Notes: generated from the letters alone by a model not told the origin. Counted from the first letter of the stretch, positions 24,971 through 35,057 are shown. The stretch: DNA of 64,000 bases from Myxococcales bacterium (GCA_020633335.1 JACKDU010000013.1:175493-239492); one strand, 5' to 3'. Program-made: numbers and translations.

Positions 24971-27900
24971 ATGCTCTACACCGTCCATCAGCTGCTCTTC
25001 GTGTCGCTGATCATCGCCATCGCCTCGGCGATCATCACCTGGATGCTCAACCGCAACCGGACGTTGCGGCTGCTCACCCGACAGCGCACGGAGCTCGACG
25101 CCCGCCTCGCGTGGCGGGCGGTCGAGCACGAGAACACCTTGATCGCCGCCAACGAGTCGCTGCGCGTGAGCAACGAGGCCCGCCGCGACGCCGAGATGCG
25201 CCTCGAGCAGCTCCGCGGCGAGATCGGCCAGCGGATCGCCCAGTACGACGACACGATCGCCAACCTCCACCGCAACCTCCGCAACCACCAGGATCGCCTC
25301 CGCGACGCCCAGCGGCGGGCGGACGGCGGCGACGAGCGCCTCGCGGGCGAGAGCCGGCTCCGCGAGGTCGCCGAGCTCCGGCTCCGTGAGCTCCAGGAGA
25401 AGCAGAGCGCGGCCGAGGCCGAGGTCATCCGCCTCAAGTCGGCGCTCCGCGGGAGCGGCCACGAGACGATGCTCGAGCTCGAGAAGCAGGTCCGCGAGCT
25501 CTCGGAGTCGAACCGGGAGCTCGAGGTCCGCCTGAAGACCGCCCAGGCGGCGGTCGGCGATCGCACGGGCCTCGAGCGGCGGATCGTCGAGGCCCAGGAC
25601 CAGGCGCGCGCCCTCGAGGGCGAGCTCGGCGCGACCCGGGGCGAGCTCTCGCGCCTCCGCGTCGCCCACCAGGCGAAGGTCGCGGTGCTCGAGGGCAGGA
25701 TCCGCGACTTCGAGAAGGAGATCGAGTTCGCCGAGGCCCGGATCGACCAGGTGGTCGCCGAGCAGGCGGCGGCCCACAAGGAGGCGGTCGGCGGCCTCCA
25801 GGCGCAGCTCAGCGAGGCCCGTCGCCAGGCGGTGATCGCCCGCGAGCAGATCGACGAGCGCGACGAGGAGCTCGATCGCCTCGAGGAGGAGCTCGAGCGC
25901 CTCCGCGACGCGGTCGCGGCCGGCTCCGCCGAGGCGACGATCGCCGAGGAGCTCGAGCGTCGGGTGGCCGAGGCCGAGCGGGCCGCGGCGGCGCGGGCCG
26001 ACGAGGTCGCCCGCCTCAGCGCCGCCAAGGCGGCGGCCGAGCGCGAGGCGGCCGCGGGCAAGGCGGCCCAGGCCGCGCTCGCGGCCCGCGACGAGACGAT
26101 CGCCCGCCTCGAGGGCGAGGTGCAGGCGGCCGGCGCCGTCGATCCCCACCTCGCCGAGCGCCTCGCGGCGGCCGAGCGCGAGGCGGCGGCCCGCGGCGAG
26201 GTGATCACCCGCCTCGAGGGCGAGGTGCAGGCGCTCCGCGAGGAGCGGGCCCTCGCCGGCGATCCCTCGGCGGCGACCGAGAAGATCGCCGAGCTCACGG
26301 CGATCCTGTCGAATCGGACAGAGGCGCTCCGGCTCCTCGAGGGCGAGCTCGACGACGCCCGCGCGGAGATCCTGACCGCCCAGAGCCTGGTCGGCGGCGG
26401 CGATCCGCGGGCCGAGGCCGAGCTCGCGGCGGCCCGCGAGAAGATCGCCGAGCTCGAGGCTCGCCTCGCGGAGGCCGAGATCGCGGCGGCGGCCGGCGGC
26501 GGCGACGAGCTCCAGGAGACGATCGACGCGCTGCGGGCCGAGGTCCACCGCCTCGAGGGGGCGCTCGCCCGGGCCGAGGCCGAGGGGGCGGCGCGGGTCG
26601 AGGCCGAGGACGCGGCGAATGAGGCGCTCGCCGGCCGGGTCGCCTCGCTCGAGGCGGCCCTCGCCGGCGCCCGCGAGGAGCGCGACGCGGCCGCGAGGGA
26701 GGTCGCGCACCTCCAGGCCGAGCTCGTCCGGGTCCGCGACGTCGCGGCCGAGCTGGCCGATCGAGCAGAGGACGCCGAGTCACGCCTCCACGCCGCGCCG
26801 ATCGCCGATCAGGAGGCCGAGTTCGCGGCGATGAAGGAGCGCCTCCGGGAGGCCCAGGAGCGCCTCGAGCAGACCGCGATCATGGCCCAGGAGCACATCT
26901 CCGCCCACGAGGATGAGCTCGCCAACTGGCAGACCCGGATCCAGAGCTACGAGGCCAAGCTCGCCCAGGCCGAGCGCCAGATCGGCGAGCAGATGATGGG
27001 CCTCGTCGACCTCGAGCGCCGGCTCAGCGAGGCCAGCCGCGGCCGCACCCAGACCGCCGCGCGCCTCGCCGAGCTCGAGGTGCTCCTCGCCGGCCGCGAT
27101 CAGGCGATCGACGAGATCCGCTCCGAGCGCGACGCGCTCTCGCGGCGCCTCGCGAGCATGGCCCACGATCGGAGCTCGAGCGCCGCGCTCGCCGAGCGTG
27201 ACCGCCGGATCGCCGAGCTCGAGGCGGCCTGCGACGATCTCGAGCGACGGGCGGGGGCGATGGCCGAGGCCCTCGAGGAGGCGAACGCGGGGGCGCTCGC
27301 CAGCGAGAGCGCGGCCGACGAGCTCGAGGTGACGCGGCGCCTCCTCGCCAAGGCCGAGGGCCACCTCGCCGCCCGCGAGGCGGCGATGGTCGAGCTCCAG
27401 GAGCGGCTGGCGTCGGCGAGCGGGCAGATCGACGCGGCCCAGGCGGCGGGCGAGGAGCTCCGGCAGACGCGGGGTCGCCTGGCGGAGGCGGAGTCGCTGG
27501 CCGCCGATCGCGAGGCGCTGCTGCAGGAGCTGCACGAGCGGCTGACGGCGGTGGGGACGGCGACCGACGCGGCCGCGGTCGAGCGCGAGGAGCTCGAGCA
27601 GGCGCGGGCCCTGCTGGCCGAGGCGGAGGAGCAGGTGGCGGAGCTGCAGGCGCGGCTGGCCTCGACCAGCGGGCAGATCGACGCGGCCCAGGCGGCGGGC
27701 GAGGAGCTCCGGCTGACCCGCGGTCTGCTGGCGGAGGCGGAGTCGCGCGCCGCCGATCGCGAGGCGCTCCTGCAGGAGCTGCACGAGCGGCTGGCGGCGG
27801 CTGGGACGGAGACCGACGCGGCCGCGGTCGAGCGCGAGGAGCTCGCGCGTGCGCGCGGGCGGCTGGCCGAGGCCGAGGCGCAGGCGGCCGCCCGCGAGGC

Positions 27901-28873
27901 GGTGATCGGCGAGCTTCGAGAGGAGCGCGACGCCCTCCACGAGCGCCTCAGCGCGATGAGCGCGAGGATCGACGCGGCGATCGTCCAGAAGGAGGAGGAG
28001 CTCGCGGCCTACAAGAGCACCGTCAGCCAGCTCCGGAGCGACCGCGAGCACCTCGACGCCCGCCTCCGGGCGGCTCGCGCCGAGCTCGAGGCCTGGTCGA
28101 CCTCGCGGGCCGCTGCGGTCGCCGGCCGCGACCGCCGGATCGCCGAGCTCGAGGCCAACGAGCGGGCGCTGAGCGAGCGCCTCCACCAGCTCGGCGCCGC
28201 CGCCGAGCGCGGGTCGGAGCGCGAGCTCGCGGAGCTCCAGCGCCAGCGGGCCGCGCTGGCGGCCGAGCTCGAGGGCGCCTCCGCCGAGGTCGACGCGCTC
28301 TCGTCGGCGCTGGCCGAGCGCGACGCGACCCTCGCCGATCAGCGGCGCGAGCTCAAGGCGCTCGCCGCCGAGCGCGACGCCCTGGCCTCGAGCGCCGACC
28401 GGGCGAGCGCGGACGAGGAGGTGATCGCCGCGCTCGAGGCGACGCTGGCGGCCCGCGACGCGGCGCTGGCGGAGCTCGAGGCCCGCCTCCATGCCGGCGC
28501 GAGCGACGCGGCGGACGAGCGGGTCGCCGCGCTCGAGGCGACGCTGACCGAGCGGGACGCGGCGATCGAGCGCCTCCACGGCGAGCTCCGCCGGGTCGAG
28601 GCCCAGATGCACGCGGTCAACCTCGTCGGCGAGTCGGAGATCGACCCCGAGAGCCCCGACGACCTCAAGGTGATCACCGGGATCGGTCCGGTCATCGAGC
28701 GCAAGCTCAAGGAGGGCGGGCTCGACACCTACCGCGCCCTCGCGCTCCTCGACGACGCGGCGATCGAGCGCCTCGAGGGCCCGCTGGCGCCGCTCCGCAA
28801 CCGGATCCGCCGCGAGCACTGGGTCGTCCAGGCGCGCAAGCTCCACCTCGCCAAGTACGGCGAGGAGCTCTGA
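24971..28873 (+). CDS. Giant membrane-anchored coiled-coil protein with C-terminal helix-hairpin-helix domain
   Basis: The 1300-residue protein starts MLYTVHQLLFVSLIIAIASAIITWML, one N-terminal membrane helix. Nearly all of residues 30-1220 are predicted coiled coil: Glu/Arg/Leu/Ala heptads such as LEEELERLRDAV and AEVDALSSALAERDATL. The last ~75 residues (DDLKVITGIGPVIERKLKEGGLDTYRALALL) form a helix-hairpin-helix unit with the GIGP turn, known from DNA-binding or protein-contact domains. It may tether DNA, chromosome or cytoskeleton to the membrane, as an SMC/myosin-like rod; that is inference. An 83-residue block is duplicated (see repeat at 27398). ATG at 24971 was chosen on codon usage; an ATG at 24905 is in frame. 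Confidence 0.78.
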   Translation: MLYTVHQLLFVSLIIAIASAIITWMLNRNRTLRLLTRQRTELDARLAWRAVEHENTLIAANESLRVSNEARRDAEMRLEQLRGEIGQRIAQYDDTIANLHRNLRNHQDRLRDAQRRADGGDERLAGESRLREVAELRLRELQEKQSAAEAEVIRLKSALRGSGHETMLELEKQVRELSESNRELEVRLKTAQAAVGDRTGLERRIVEAQDQARALEGELGATRGELSRLRVAHQAKVAVLEGRIRDFEKEIEFAEARIDQVVAEQAAAHKEAVGGLQAQLSEARRQAVIAREQIDERDEELDRLEEELERLRDAVAAGSAEATIAEELERRVAEAERAAAARADEVARLSAAKAAAEREAAAGKAAQAALAARDETIARLEGEVQAAGAVDPHLAERLAAAEREAAARGEVITRLEGEVQALREERALAGDPSAATEKIAELTAILSNRTEALRLLEGELDDARAEILTAQSLVGGGDPRAEAELAAAREKIAELEARLAEAEIAAAAGGGDELQETIDALRAEVHRLEGALARAEAEGAARVEAEDAANEALAGRVASLEAALAGAREERDAAAREVAHLQAELVRVRDVAAELADRAEDAESRLHAAPIADQEAEFAAMKERLREAQERLEQTAIMAQEHISAHEDELANWQTRIQSYEAKLAQAERQIGEQMMGLVDLERRLSEASRGRTQTAARLAELEVLLAGRDQAIDEIRSERDALSRRLASMAHDRSSSAALAERDRRIAELEAACDDLERRAGAMAEALEEANAGALASESAADELEVTRRLLAKAEGHLAAREAAMVELQERLASASGQIDAAQAAGEELRQTRGRLAEAESLAADREALLQELHERLTAVGTATDAAAVEREELEQARALLAEAEEQVAELQARLASTSGQIDAAQAAGEELRLTRGLLAEAESRAADREALLQELHERLAAAGTETDAAAVEREELARARGRLAEAEAQAAAREAVIGELREERDALHERLSAMSARIDAAIVQKEEELAAYKSTVSQLRSDREHLDARLRAARAELEAWSTSRAAAVAGRDRRIAELEANERALSERLHQLGAAAERGSERELAELQRQRAALAAELEGASAEVDALSSALAERDATLADQRRELKALAAERDALASSADRASADEEVIAALEATLAARDAALAELEARLHAGASDAADERVAALEATLTERDAAIERLHGELRRVEAQMHAVNLVGESEIDPESPDDLKVITGIGPVIERKLKEGGLDTYRALALLDDAAIERLEGPLAPLRNRIRREHWVVQARKLHLAKYGEEL
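27398..27880 (+). repeat. Internal 249-bp duplication in the coiled-coil gene
   Basis: The segment with GGGCAGATCGACGCG at 27422 recurs at 27671, a period of 249 bases (83 codons), with near-identity over roughly 200 bases. Both copies encode SGQIDAAQAAGEELR and later LQELHERL. Identity at silent positions shows a recent in-frame expansion of the rod. Confidence 0.85.
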
Positions 28874-28881
28874 GCGCCCGG

Positions 28882-28915
28882 TGCTGTGATACCTGTCGGT
28901 TAGGACATCTATCAC
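28882..28915. terminator. Hairpin between convergent genes (TGTC...GACA family)
   Basis: TGTCG-GTTA-GGACA (28894-28907) lies between two stops. Nearby GTGAT (28886-28890) and ATCAC (28911-28915) add outer complementary arms. No T-tract is present. It probably ends transcription from both sides. Confidence 0.5.
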
Positions 28916-28919
28916 CGCC

Positions 28920-31900
28920 TCAGGGCGACGCGACCTCGACCGCGAGGGCCGTCGAGCGCCCGTAGATCTCGGGCATGTACATCGCCTCGGCGAGCGCCGG
29001 CGGCATCACGTAGGCGCCCGGGGTGGTCGCCCGGAGGTAGACCGTGTGCCGGTGATCGCCGGGCTGGAGGTCGTCGGCGAACAAGACCACCCGATCGCGG
29101 CGCTGCTCCTCGAACGAGACCCACCAGCCGCGGTGGCCGCTCAGCGTCATCGCCCGCTGCCCGCGGCCGAGGTCGCGCTGGATCGCCTCGAGCCCCGCCG
29201 GGATCGGCACGTCGACCGCGACGTAGGCGACCCGATCGTCGACGTGGAGGTCGATGTCGACGGCGACCGTCTCGCCGGGCCCGACCGCGGCGCCGGCGGC
29301 CAGCGCCCCCTCGCGGGTCCGCAGGCTCCGGCGGATCCGCAGCCCCTGCGCCCGCTCCGGGAGGTCGCTCCCCCGCGGCGCCCACTCGGCGCCGAGGCGG
29401 TAGTAGAGGCGGCCGCTCCCCTGGCGCTGGAGGATCACGCGGAGGAGGTCGCCGCTCCCGGGGCCGGCGTCGGCGAGGCCGGCGAGGATCGGCGCCATCC
29501 CCAGCTCGCCGCTGCGGGTGACCGTCTCGCGGCCGCGGAAGACCGCGTCGAGGATCTGCATGCGGCCGACCCACGCGCGGGCGACGAGGTGGGGGGTCTC
29601 CTTCTCGTAGCGCTCCACGTACTCGCCGAGGGCGACCAGCGCGTACGCGTTCTCCTGGGTGTTGCGCCAGGCGCCGCCGTTGCGGCGCTCGAGGAGCCCG
29701 CGGACCAGCTTGGGGATCACCGGGTGATCGGGGGCGGCGCGGAGGAGGGCCATCAGGACGATCGCGTCGCTGCGCCCGTCGGAGTGGAAGACGCCGCTGA
29801 GGTCGAAGGCGATCGCCTCCTTGGCGTGGGCGGTGCCCGGGGTCTCGGAGAGGTTGGCGAGGAGCTCGTCCGCGAGCTCGCGGACCCGGGGATCGTCGGC
29901 GTTCGCGGCGTGGATCGCCATCAGCAGGAAGGCGCGGGCGAAGAGGGGGAGGCGGGCGCGGGCGGCGTAGAGGCGCTCGGTCGCCGCCGGGCTCGCGCGG
30001 CCGGCCTCGGCGAGGGTGTGGAGCGCGATCGCCCGCCGGACCTCGCCGACCTGATCGAAGTAGTCGGCGCTCGCGTCGTCCTCGGCGTCGACCAGGCGGG
30101 CGACGTAGCCCAGCGCGCTCTCGAGCGCCCCGGCCGGCACCTTGTGACCGGCCTTCGCCGCCCGCTGGAGCACCCAGGTCGCGTAGGCCGAGGCGTAGGG
30201 CGAGGGGCGATCGCCGCCCGGCCAGTAGGCGAAGCCGCCGGAGCTGGTCTGCATCGACAGGATCCGCTCGACCCCGGCGCTCATCAGATCGTCGACGTCG
30301 ACGTCGAGCGGGAAGGTCCGCTTGATGTCGGCGATCGCCACCAGCGGCAGGAGGCGGCTCGCGGTCTGCTCGACGCAGCCGTAGGGGTAGTGGATCAGCT
30401 CGTGGACCGCGTCCTCGACCCCGCCGAGGAGGGTCGAGGTCGTCGACACCGTGACCCCGCCGAAGTCGGGGAGCGCGTCGGCCGGGATCCGCACCGGGAT
30501 CGCCACCGCCCCGTCGTCGGCGAGGGTCCCGTAGGTGGCGACCCGCTCGACCTGGGTGCGCTCGGCCTCGACCGGCAGCGGCAGGCGGACCGCGTCGTCG
30601 CGCTGCTCGCCGCGGTCGTCGACGAAGGTCGCCCGGAGCTCGACCTCGGGCGCGCCGACGCGGAGCGCCTCGAGCGCGAAGGGGACCCGCACCTGGCCGT
30701 CGGCCTCGATCGCGAGCTCGCGGCTGGCCGCCGACGTCACCCGCAGGGAGCTCGCCGCCGGGCCGCTGAGCGCGAGCTCGACCTTCACCTTCCCCGGGCG
30801 GCTCGTCCGGTTCTGGATGATCGCCGCGATCTCGGAGCGATCGCCGGGGCGGAGGCCGCGGGGGAGAGCTGGCCGAAGGACCAGGGGACGGGTCACCCGC
30901 ACGCGGGCGTCGCCGAGCCCGAAGCGGCCGGGGCTCTCGCGGTCGACCAGGCGATCGGAGGCGACCGCGAAGACCCGGAAGGTCGTCAGGTTGTCGGGGA
31001 AGGTCACCTTGACGCTGCGGGTGCCGCCCTCGCCGATCGCCAGGTCGGCGAGGAAGACCGGCGTGGTCTCGAAGCGCGAGCGCGCCGGCGGCGGCACGCC
31101 GGCCGCGCGGCCGCGGGCGCCGTAGCCCGCCCCGCCGCCGCCGGCCCCGGTGCCCATGAGGCCGAGCCCGCCGACGTCGCCGTCGAGCCAGGGGTCGCTG
31201 GCGCCGGCGACGAAGGGGAGGCGCAAGGTTGCGAAGTCGTCGCGCTCATCGACCCCCTGAGAGGTCGCGGGGATGAAGCTCGGCAGGAGATCGGGGACCT
31301 CGTACTCGGTCAGCGACAGGACCGCCTCGTCGACCGCCCAGAGCGCGAGGCGGCCGGCGCTCGGCGCCCCCTCGGCGTCGCGGATGGTCACCTTGACGGT
31401 CGCCTCCTGGCCGGGGCGGGCCTCGCTCGGCGCGTCGACGACGACCCCGAGGCGGCGGTGCTCGTAGCCCTGGGCGACCGACGAGCGGGCGCGCTCGAGC
31501 TTCGGGAGCGCGCCCTTGCCGGGGCTGCGGACCGCGTAGGCCTCGAAGTGGACCCCGGGGGTCCAGGTGTCGTCGGCCTTGAAGTCGACCTCGGCCCGGC
31601 CGTCCTTGAAGCGGAGCGGGTGGCGCTCGCGGATCCCGTCGCGCTCGACCACCAGGAGGCCGGGCTCCAGCTCCCAGGGCGCGCCGACGACGACCTGGAG
31701 GGGCTCGCCGGGGTGGACCTCGTTGGCGCTCGGCTGGACGCTGAGGGCGGGCGGGCGCTGCCACTCGACCGGCGCCGATCCGCTGCGCCTCCGGACCCAG
31801 AAGCTCGCCTCGCTCAGGGTCTCGTGGCCGCCCTCGCGGCCGCGGGCCGTGATCGTGTATGTCCCTTCGGACAGCTTTGAGAGCGCGCAGGTGCGGTCGT

Positions 31901-34883
31901 CGCCGCCGGCGCTGAGGTCGAGGGCGCACTTCTTCACCGGCCGGGTCTTCTCCTCGTAGCCGTAGAGGACCTTGCGCCCGCCCTCGCTCCGGTAGACCGG
32001 CTCGCGGGAGGTCCGCTCGATCGACACCTGGACCGCAGACGCGGCGACCCGCTTGCCCTCGTGGGTGATCGCCCGCAGCGGCACGTCGTAGCGATCGCCG
32101 GCCGCCGGCGTCCGCTCGGGGACGGCGATCGCCAGGTAGTAGGCCGCCGGGTGGACGAGGTAGCTCGCCTCGGCGCCGATCCCCTGGAAGGAGACGTCGC
32201 GGACCTCGACCGAGACCGTGCAGCGATCGGCGTGCCCGGGGTAGGAGCTCTGGGTCGCCACCCGGAAGTCGACCTTGCCGTCGCGGTCGGGCTCGGCCGC
32301 GTTCGGGGCCGCGAGCTTGATCGTCGGCGTCCCGAGCCAGCTCTGGCGCTCCGGGTCGCGGGCGCCGACCCGCCAGCGGGGCTCGAGGCCCGGCGGTCGG
32401 AAGTAGGCGGGGCGGCACTCGGGCTGGTAGCGGACGCTCTCGATCGTCACCGGCCCGCCGAAGTAGTAGCTCGCGCCGACGTGGATCTCCTGGCCGCCGT
32501 CGGCGATCACGTCAGCATGCTCGGCCCGGGCGCCGACCTCGAACTCGGGGGTCCGGTAGTCCTCGACCTTGATCGACGCGCTCAGGGTCTCGCCCTCGAG
32601 CTCGGCCTTGACCTCGTAGCGGCCGAGGGGCGCGTGCTCCGGCAGGGTGAGGGTCGCCGCGAGCTTGCCCTCGGCGCTGGTCCGCCCCTTGACCTCGGCG
32701 ACCACCTCGCCGCGGGGATCGACGAGGGTGATCTGCACGGGGGTCCTGGGCGGCCGACGGAGGCCGCTGCGGGCGAAGGGGGTGAGGACTGCGGTCCAGC
32801 CGACGACGTGGACCTTCTCGCCCGGCCGGTAGGCGCCGCGCTCGCTGATCACCTTGCCGCGGAGGCGCTCGCCGGGGCGGAGCCCCTTGGTCAGGCCCTC
32901 GGCGAGCGCGGGGGCGTCGAGCGCGAGGTAGGCCCGGTCGCGCTGATCGGCGGCGGCGATGATCACCACCCCGCGCTCGTCGTTGGCGCCGGCGCAGAGC
33001 TCGGCGCCCGCCTTCTTCGCCTGCCGCACGTTCGGCCGGCGGCTGCGCTTGGTCTCCGCGGTGGTCTCGCTCGCCTTCTTCCCGGTCGCCGCGCAGACGA
33101 GGTCGCCGCCGAGCTCGACGACGCCGCTCGCGTCGGTCTCGCCGACCGCGGTGATCGACCCCGAGGGGGCGCGGTAGGAGACCTTCGCCCCGGCGATCGG
33201 GTGGCCGTCGCCGAGATCGGCGACCCGGACCAGCGAGCCCGGGAGCGAGGTCAGGGCGATCGGCCCCATGTCGGTGATCCGGAAGAGGCCGCGCACGACA
33301 TCGGCCGGCGCCTGCTCGCGGGCGGCGGCGGTGTTGGCGAGCGGGCGGACCTCGACGACGAAGGCCCCGCGGGCGTCGCCGACGTAGTCGCGGAGATCGA
33401 GCGCGAGCTCGGCCCACTCGGTCGGCCCGCTCGGCCGGAGGTCGAGCTCGCGGCGGCTCACCGACTTCGCGTCGGCCGGCCAGGGGATCGCCCGGACGCC
33501 CTCACGGCGGCCGAGGAGCGCGGCCGCGGCCGCGTCGTCGAGGCGGGCGACCTTGACCTCGACGCGCTCGACGTGGCGTGCGGTCAGGCCGATCTTCGGC
33601 GCCTCGCGGCCGATCAGCGTCGCCGAGCGGTCGGAGAGCGCGAGCGAGGGCTGGCGCTCGATCGTCACCCGGTGGGTCAGCGGGGCGCCGAGGCGCTGGC
33701 CGTAGATGTCCTTGATCTCGCCGCTCGCCTTGATGGTGTAGGTCGTGCCGGGGAGGACGCTCCCGGAGATCGTGATCTCGCGGCCGCCGGCCTCCTCGTC
33801 CCACTCGTCGACGAGGTCGATCGAGAGGTTCTTCGGCCGCGGCGAGATCGTGATCTTCTTGAGCTCGGAGCGCTTGATCGGGTTGCGGAGGCGGAGCTCG
33901 ATCGGCTCGAGGCCGCAGGGCTCGTCGGCGCCGCAGGTCGCCGCCAGCACCTTCTGGGGGCCGTAGGTGGTGAACGAGGCGGACCACGGGGTCTCGAGGG
34001 GCAGCGGCCCGGCCTCGCCGCGGAGCCCCGGCGTCACCTCGACGGTGATCCGGCTGCCGCCGGGCCAGAGACCGCGCGGGGTGACGATGAAGCCGTGGCC
34101 CTCCTCGAAGCGCCAGAGGCGATCCTCGAGGTCGTGCCTCTTCAGCAGCGCCTTGGTCAGCGGCCGCACGTCGATCGCGACCGCGCTCGCGGGCGCGTCG
34201 GCCGAGGGGAGCTCGGCGTCGTCGTCGCGGTCGAGCTCGGCCTCGCTCTGCGGGCGGGCGCGGGCGCGGAGGTGGGCGCGCGCCTCGGCGGCCGACACCG
34301 GGTGATCGAAGAGGACGAAGTAGGCCGTCCGGCGGTGCCGGCGGGCGACGTCCTCGGTGACCGGGCCGCCCTCGATGACCTGCGGGCGCGGCGTCTCAAA
34401 GCTCCACTCGAGCGGGCCCGCGAAGGTGCGGCCGTCGCTCGCGGTGATCGGTCGCGCGAGGCGGACCTTGAAGGCGCGGGCGGGCGGCAGGACTTCGCCT
34501 GGCTCAAAGACCAGGAGGTCCGGCGCCTTCCAGCGGGTGTCGCCGGCGATCGGCGGGTCGAGGGCGATGAGGCCGTCGGCGTCGTCGTCGTCGAGGCCGA
34601 GGGGACGGACGGCCTGGTTGAAGCGGATGTGGATGTCTCCGCCGCCCTCGGTCCGCCCCCGCGGACCGTAGCCGACGACCGCGATCGGGGCGGCGGCGAC
34701 GCTCGGCGGCGCCTCGCCGGGCCCCACCGATCCTGGGTCGAAGAGGGGGAGCGGGGTCGTCTGCGCGGGCGGCTCGCTCGTCGGCGGCTCCGGATCACCG
34801 CCCCGGGTGCAGCCGAGGACGAGGCCGAGGCCGAGGGCTGGGAGGAGCGCGGGCGAGATCGAGGGGAGGGGTCGGCGTGGCAT
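28920..34883 (-). CDS. Alpha-2-macroglobulin family lipoprotein with intact thioester site
   Basis: The 1987-residue protein begins MPRRPLPSISPALLPALGLG and reaches lipobox LVLGC. After N-terminal Ig-like and MG domains comes the MG1/MG2-type region with EKVHVVGWTAVLTPF. YPYGCVEQTASRLL carries the thioester motif CxEQ (Cys1503-Gln1506), followed by the alpha/alpha-barrel complement-like domain (GGFAYWPGG, ASAYATWVLQRA) and a receptor-binding-like end. Bacterial A2Ms trap proteases in the periplasm as a last defence of the envelope. Usually a penicillin-binding protein 1C gene is next to it; none is here. The bait region lies around residues 1150-1230. A TGTCCCTTCGGACA palindrome sits in the coding region at 31860. 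Confidence 0.9.
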   Translation of the reverse strand: MPRRPLPSISPALLPALGLGLVLGCTRGGDPEPPTSEPPAQTTPLPLFDPGSVGPGEAPPSVAAAPIAVVGYGPRGRTEGGGDIHIRFNQAVRPLGLDDDDADGLIALDPPIAGDTRWKAPDLLVFEPGEVLPPARAFKVRLARPITASDGRTFAGPLEWSFETPRPQVIEGGPVTEDVARRHRRTAYFVLFDHPVSAAEARAHLRARARPQSEAELDRDDDAELPSADAPASAVAIDVRPLTKALLKRHDLEDRLWRFEEGHGFIVTPRGLWPGGSRITVEVTPGLRGEAGPLPLETPWSASFTTYGPQKVLAATCGADEPCGLEPIELRLRNPIKRSELKKITISPRPKNLSIDLVDEWDEEAGGREITISGSVLPGTTYTIKASGEIKDIYGQRLGAPLTHRVTIERQPSLALSDRSATLIGREAPKIGLTARHVERVEVKVARLDDAAAAALLGRREGVRAIPWPADAKSVSRRELDLRPSGPTEWAELALDLRDYVGDARGAFVVEVRPLANTAAAREQAPADVVRGLFRITDMGPIALTSLPGSLVRVADLGDGHPIAGAKVSYRAPSGSITAVGETDASGVVELGGDLVCAATGKKASETTAETKRSRRPNVRQAKKAGAELCAGANDERGVVIIAAADQRDRAYLALDAPALAEGLTKGLRPGERLRGKVISERGAYRPGEKVHVVGWTAVLTPFARSGLRRPPRTPVQITLVDPRGEVVAEVKGRTSAEGKLAATLTLPEHAPLGRYEVKAELEGETLSASIKVEDYRTPEFEVGARAEHADVIADGGQEIHVGASYYFGGPVTIESVRYQPECRPAYFRPPGLEPRWRVGARDPERQSWLGTPTIKLAAPNAAEPDRDGKVDFRVATQSSYPGHADRCTVSVEVRDVSFQGIGAEASYLVHPAAYYLAIAVPERTPAAGDRYDVPLRAITHEGKRVAASAVQVSIERTSREPVYRSEGGRKVLYGYEEKTRPVKKCALDLSAGGDDRTCALSKLSEGTYTITARGREGGHETLSEASFWVRRRSGSAPVEWQRPPALSVQPSANEVHPGEPLQVVVGAPWELEPGLLVVERDGIRERHPLRFKDGRAEVDFKADDTWTPGVHFEAYAVRSPGKGALPKLERARSSVAQGYEHRRLGVVVDAPSEARPGQEATVKVTIRDAEGAPSAGRLALWAVDEAVLSLTEYEVPDLLPSFIPATSQGVDERDDFATLRLPFVAGASDPWLDGDVGGLGLMGTGAGGGGAGYGARGRAAGVPPPARSRFETTPVFLADLAIGEGGTRSVKVTFPDNLTTFRVFAVASDRLVDRESPGRFGLGDARVRVTRPLVLRPALPRGLRPGDRSEIAAIIQNRTSRPGKVKVELALSGPAASSLRVTSAASRELAIEADGQVRVPFALEALRVGAPEVELRATFVDDRGEQRDDAVRLPLPVEAERTQVERVATYGTLADDGAVAIPVRIPADALPDFGGVTVSTTSTLLGGVEDAVHELIHYPYGCVEQTASRLLPLVAIADIKRTFPLDVDVDDLMSAGVERILSMQTSSGGFAYWPGGDRPSPYASAYATWVLQRAAKAGHKVPAGALESALGYVARLVDAEDDASADYFDQVGEVRRAIALHTLAEAGRASPAATERLYAARARLPLFARAFLLMAIHAANADDPRVRELADELLANLSETPGTAHAKEAIAFDLSGVFHSDGRSDAIVLMALLRAAPDHPVIPKLVRGLLERRNGGAWRNTQENAYALVALGEYVERYEKETPHLVARAWVGRMQILDAVFRGRETVTRSGELGMAPILAGLADAGPGSGDLLRVILQRQGSGRLYYRLGAEWAPRGSDLPERAQGLRIRRSLRTREGALAAGAAVGPGETVAVDIDLHVDDRVAYVAVDVPIPAGLEAIQRDLGRGQRAMTLSGHRGWWVSFEEQRRDRVVLFADDLQPGDHRHTVYLRATTPGAYVMPPALAEAMYMPEIYGRSTALAVEVASP
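31860..31873. repeat. Dispersed palindrome TGTCC-CTTC-GGACA (coding copy)
   Basis: This perfect 5-bp-arm copy lies inside the alpha-2-macroglobulin gene, encoding part of KLSEGTY on the minus strand. It is identical to the intergenic copy at 58711. Confidence 0.9.
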
Positions 34884-34961
34884 GGGCCTCCGGGTGACGA
34901 CCGCCGCGGCCCCCGAAGGTTCCCTGGCGATGCGGGCGTCTCCATGGATCATGCCGTCTGG

Positions 34962-34990
34962 TTGACAGGTCATGCGAGCGCCGGGATCAT
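34962..34990 (+). promoter_or_regulatory. Candidate sigma-70 promoter of the Cys-rich lipoprotein gene
   Basis: A perfect TTGACA (34962-34967) is followed after 17 bases by GATCAT (34985-34990), four of six matches to the -10 consensus. It lies 67 bases upstream of the ATG at 35058, in a less GC-rich patch. Confidence 0.5.
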
Positions 34991-35057
34991 GAATTCCGTT
35001 GGAACCCCGTGGAGCGGCGTTTTCGGGCCGTTCTCGCGCATCTTGGAGGACGTTGCC

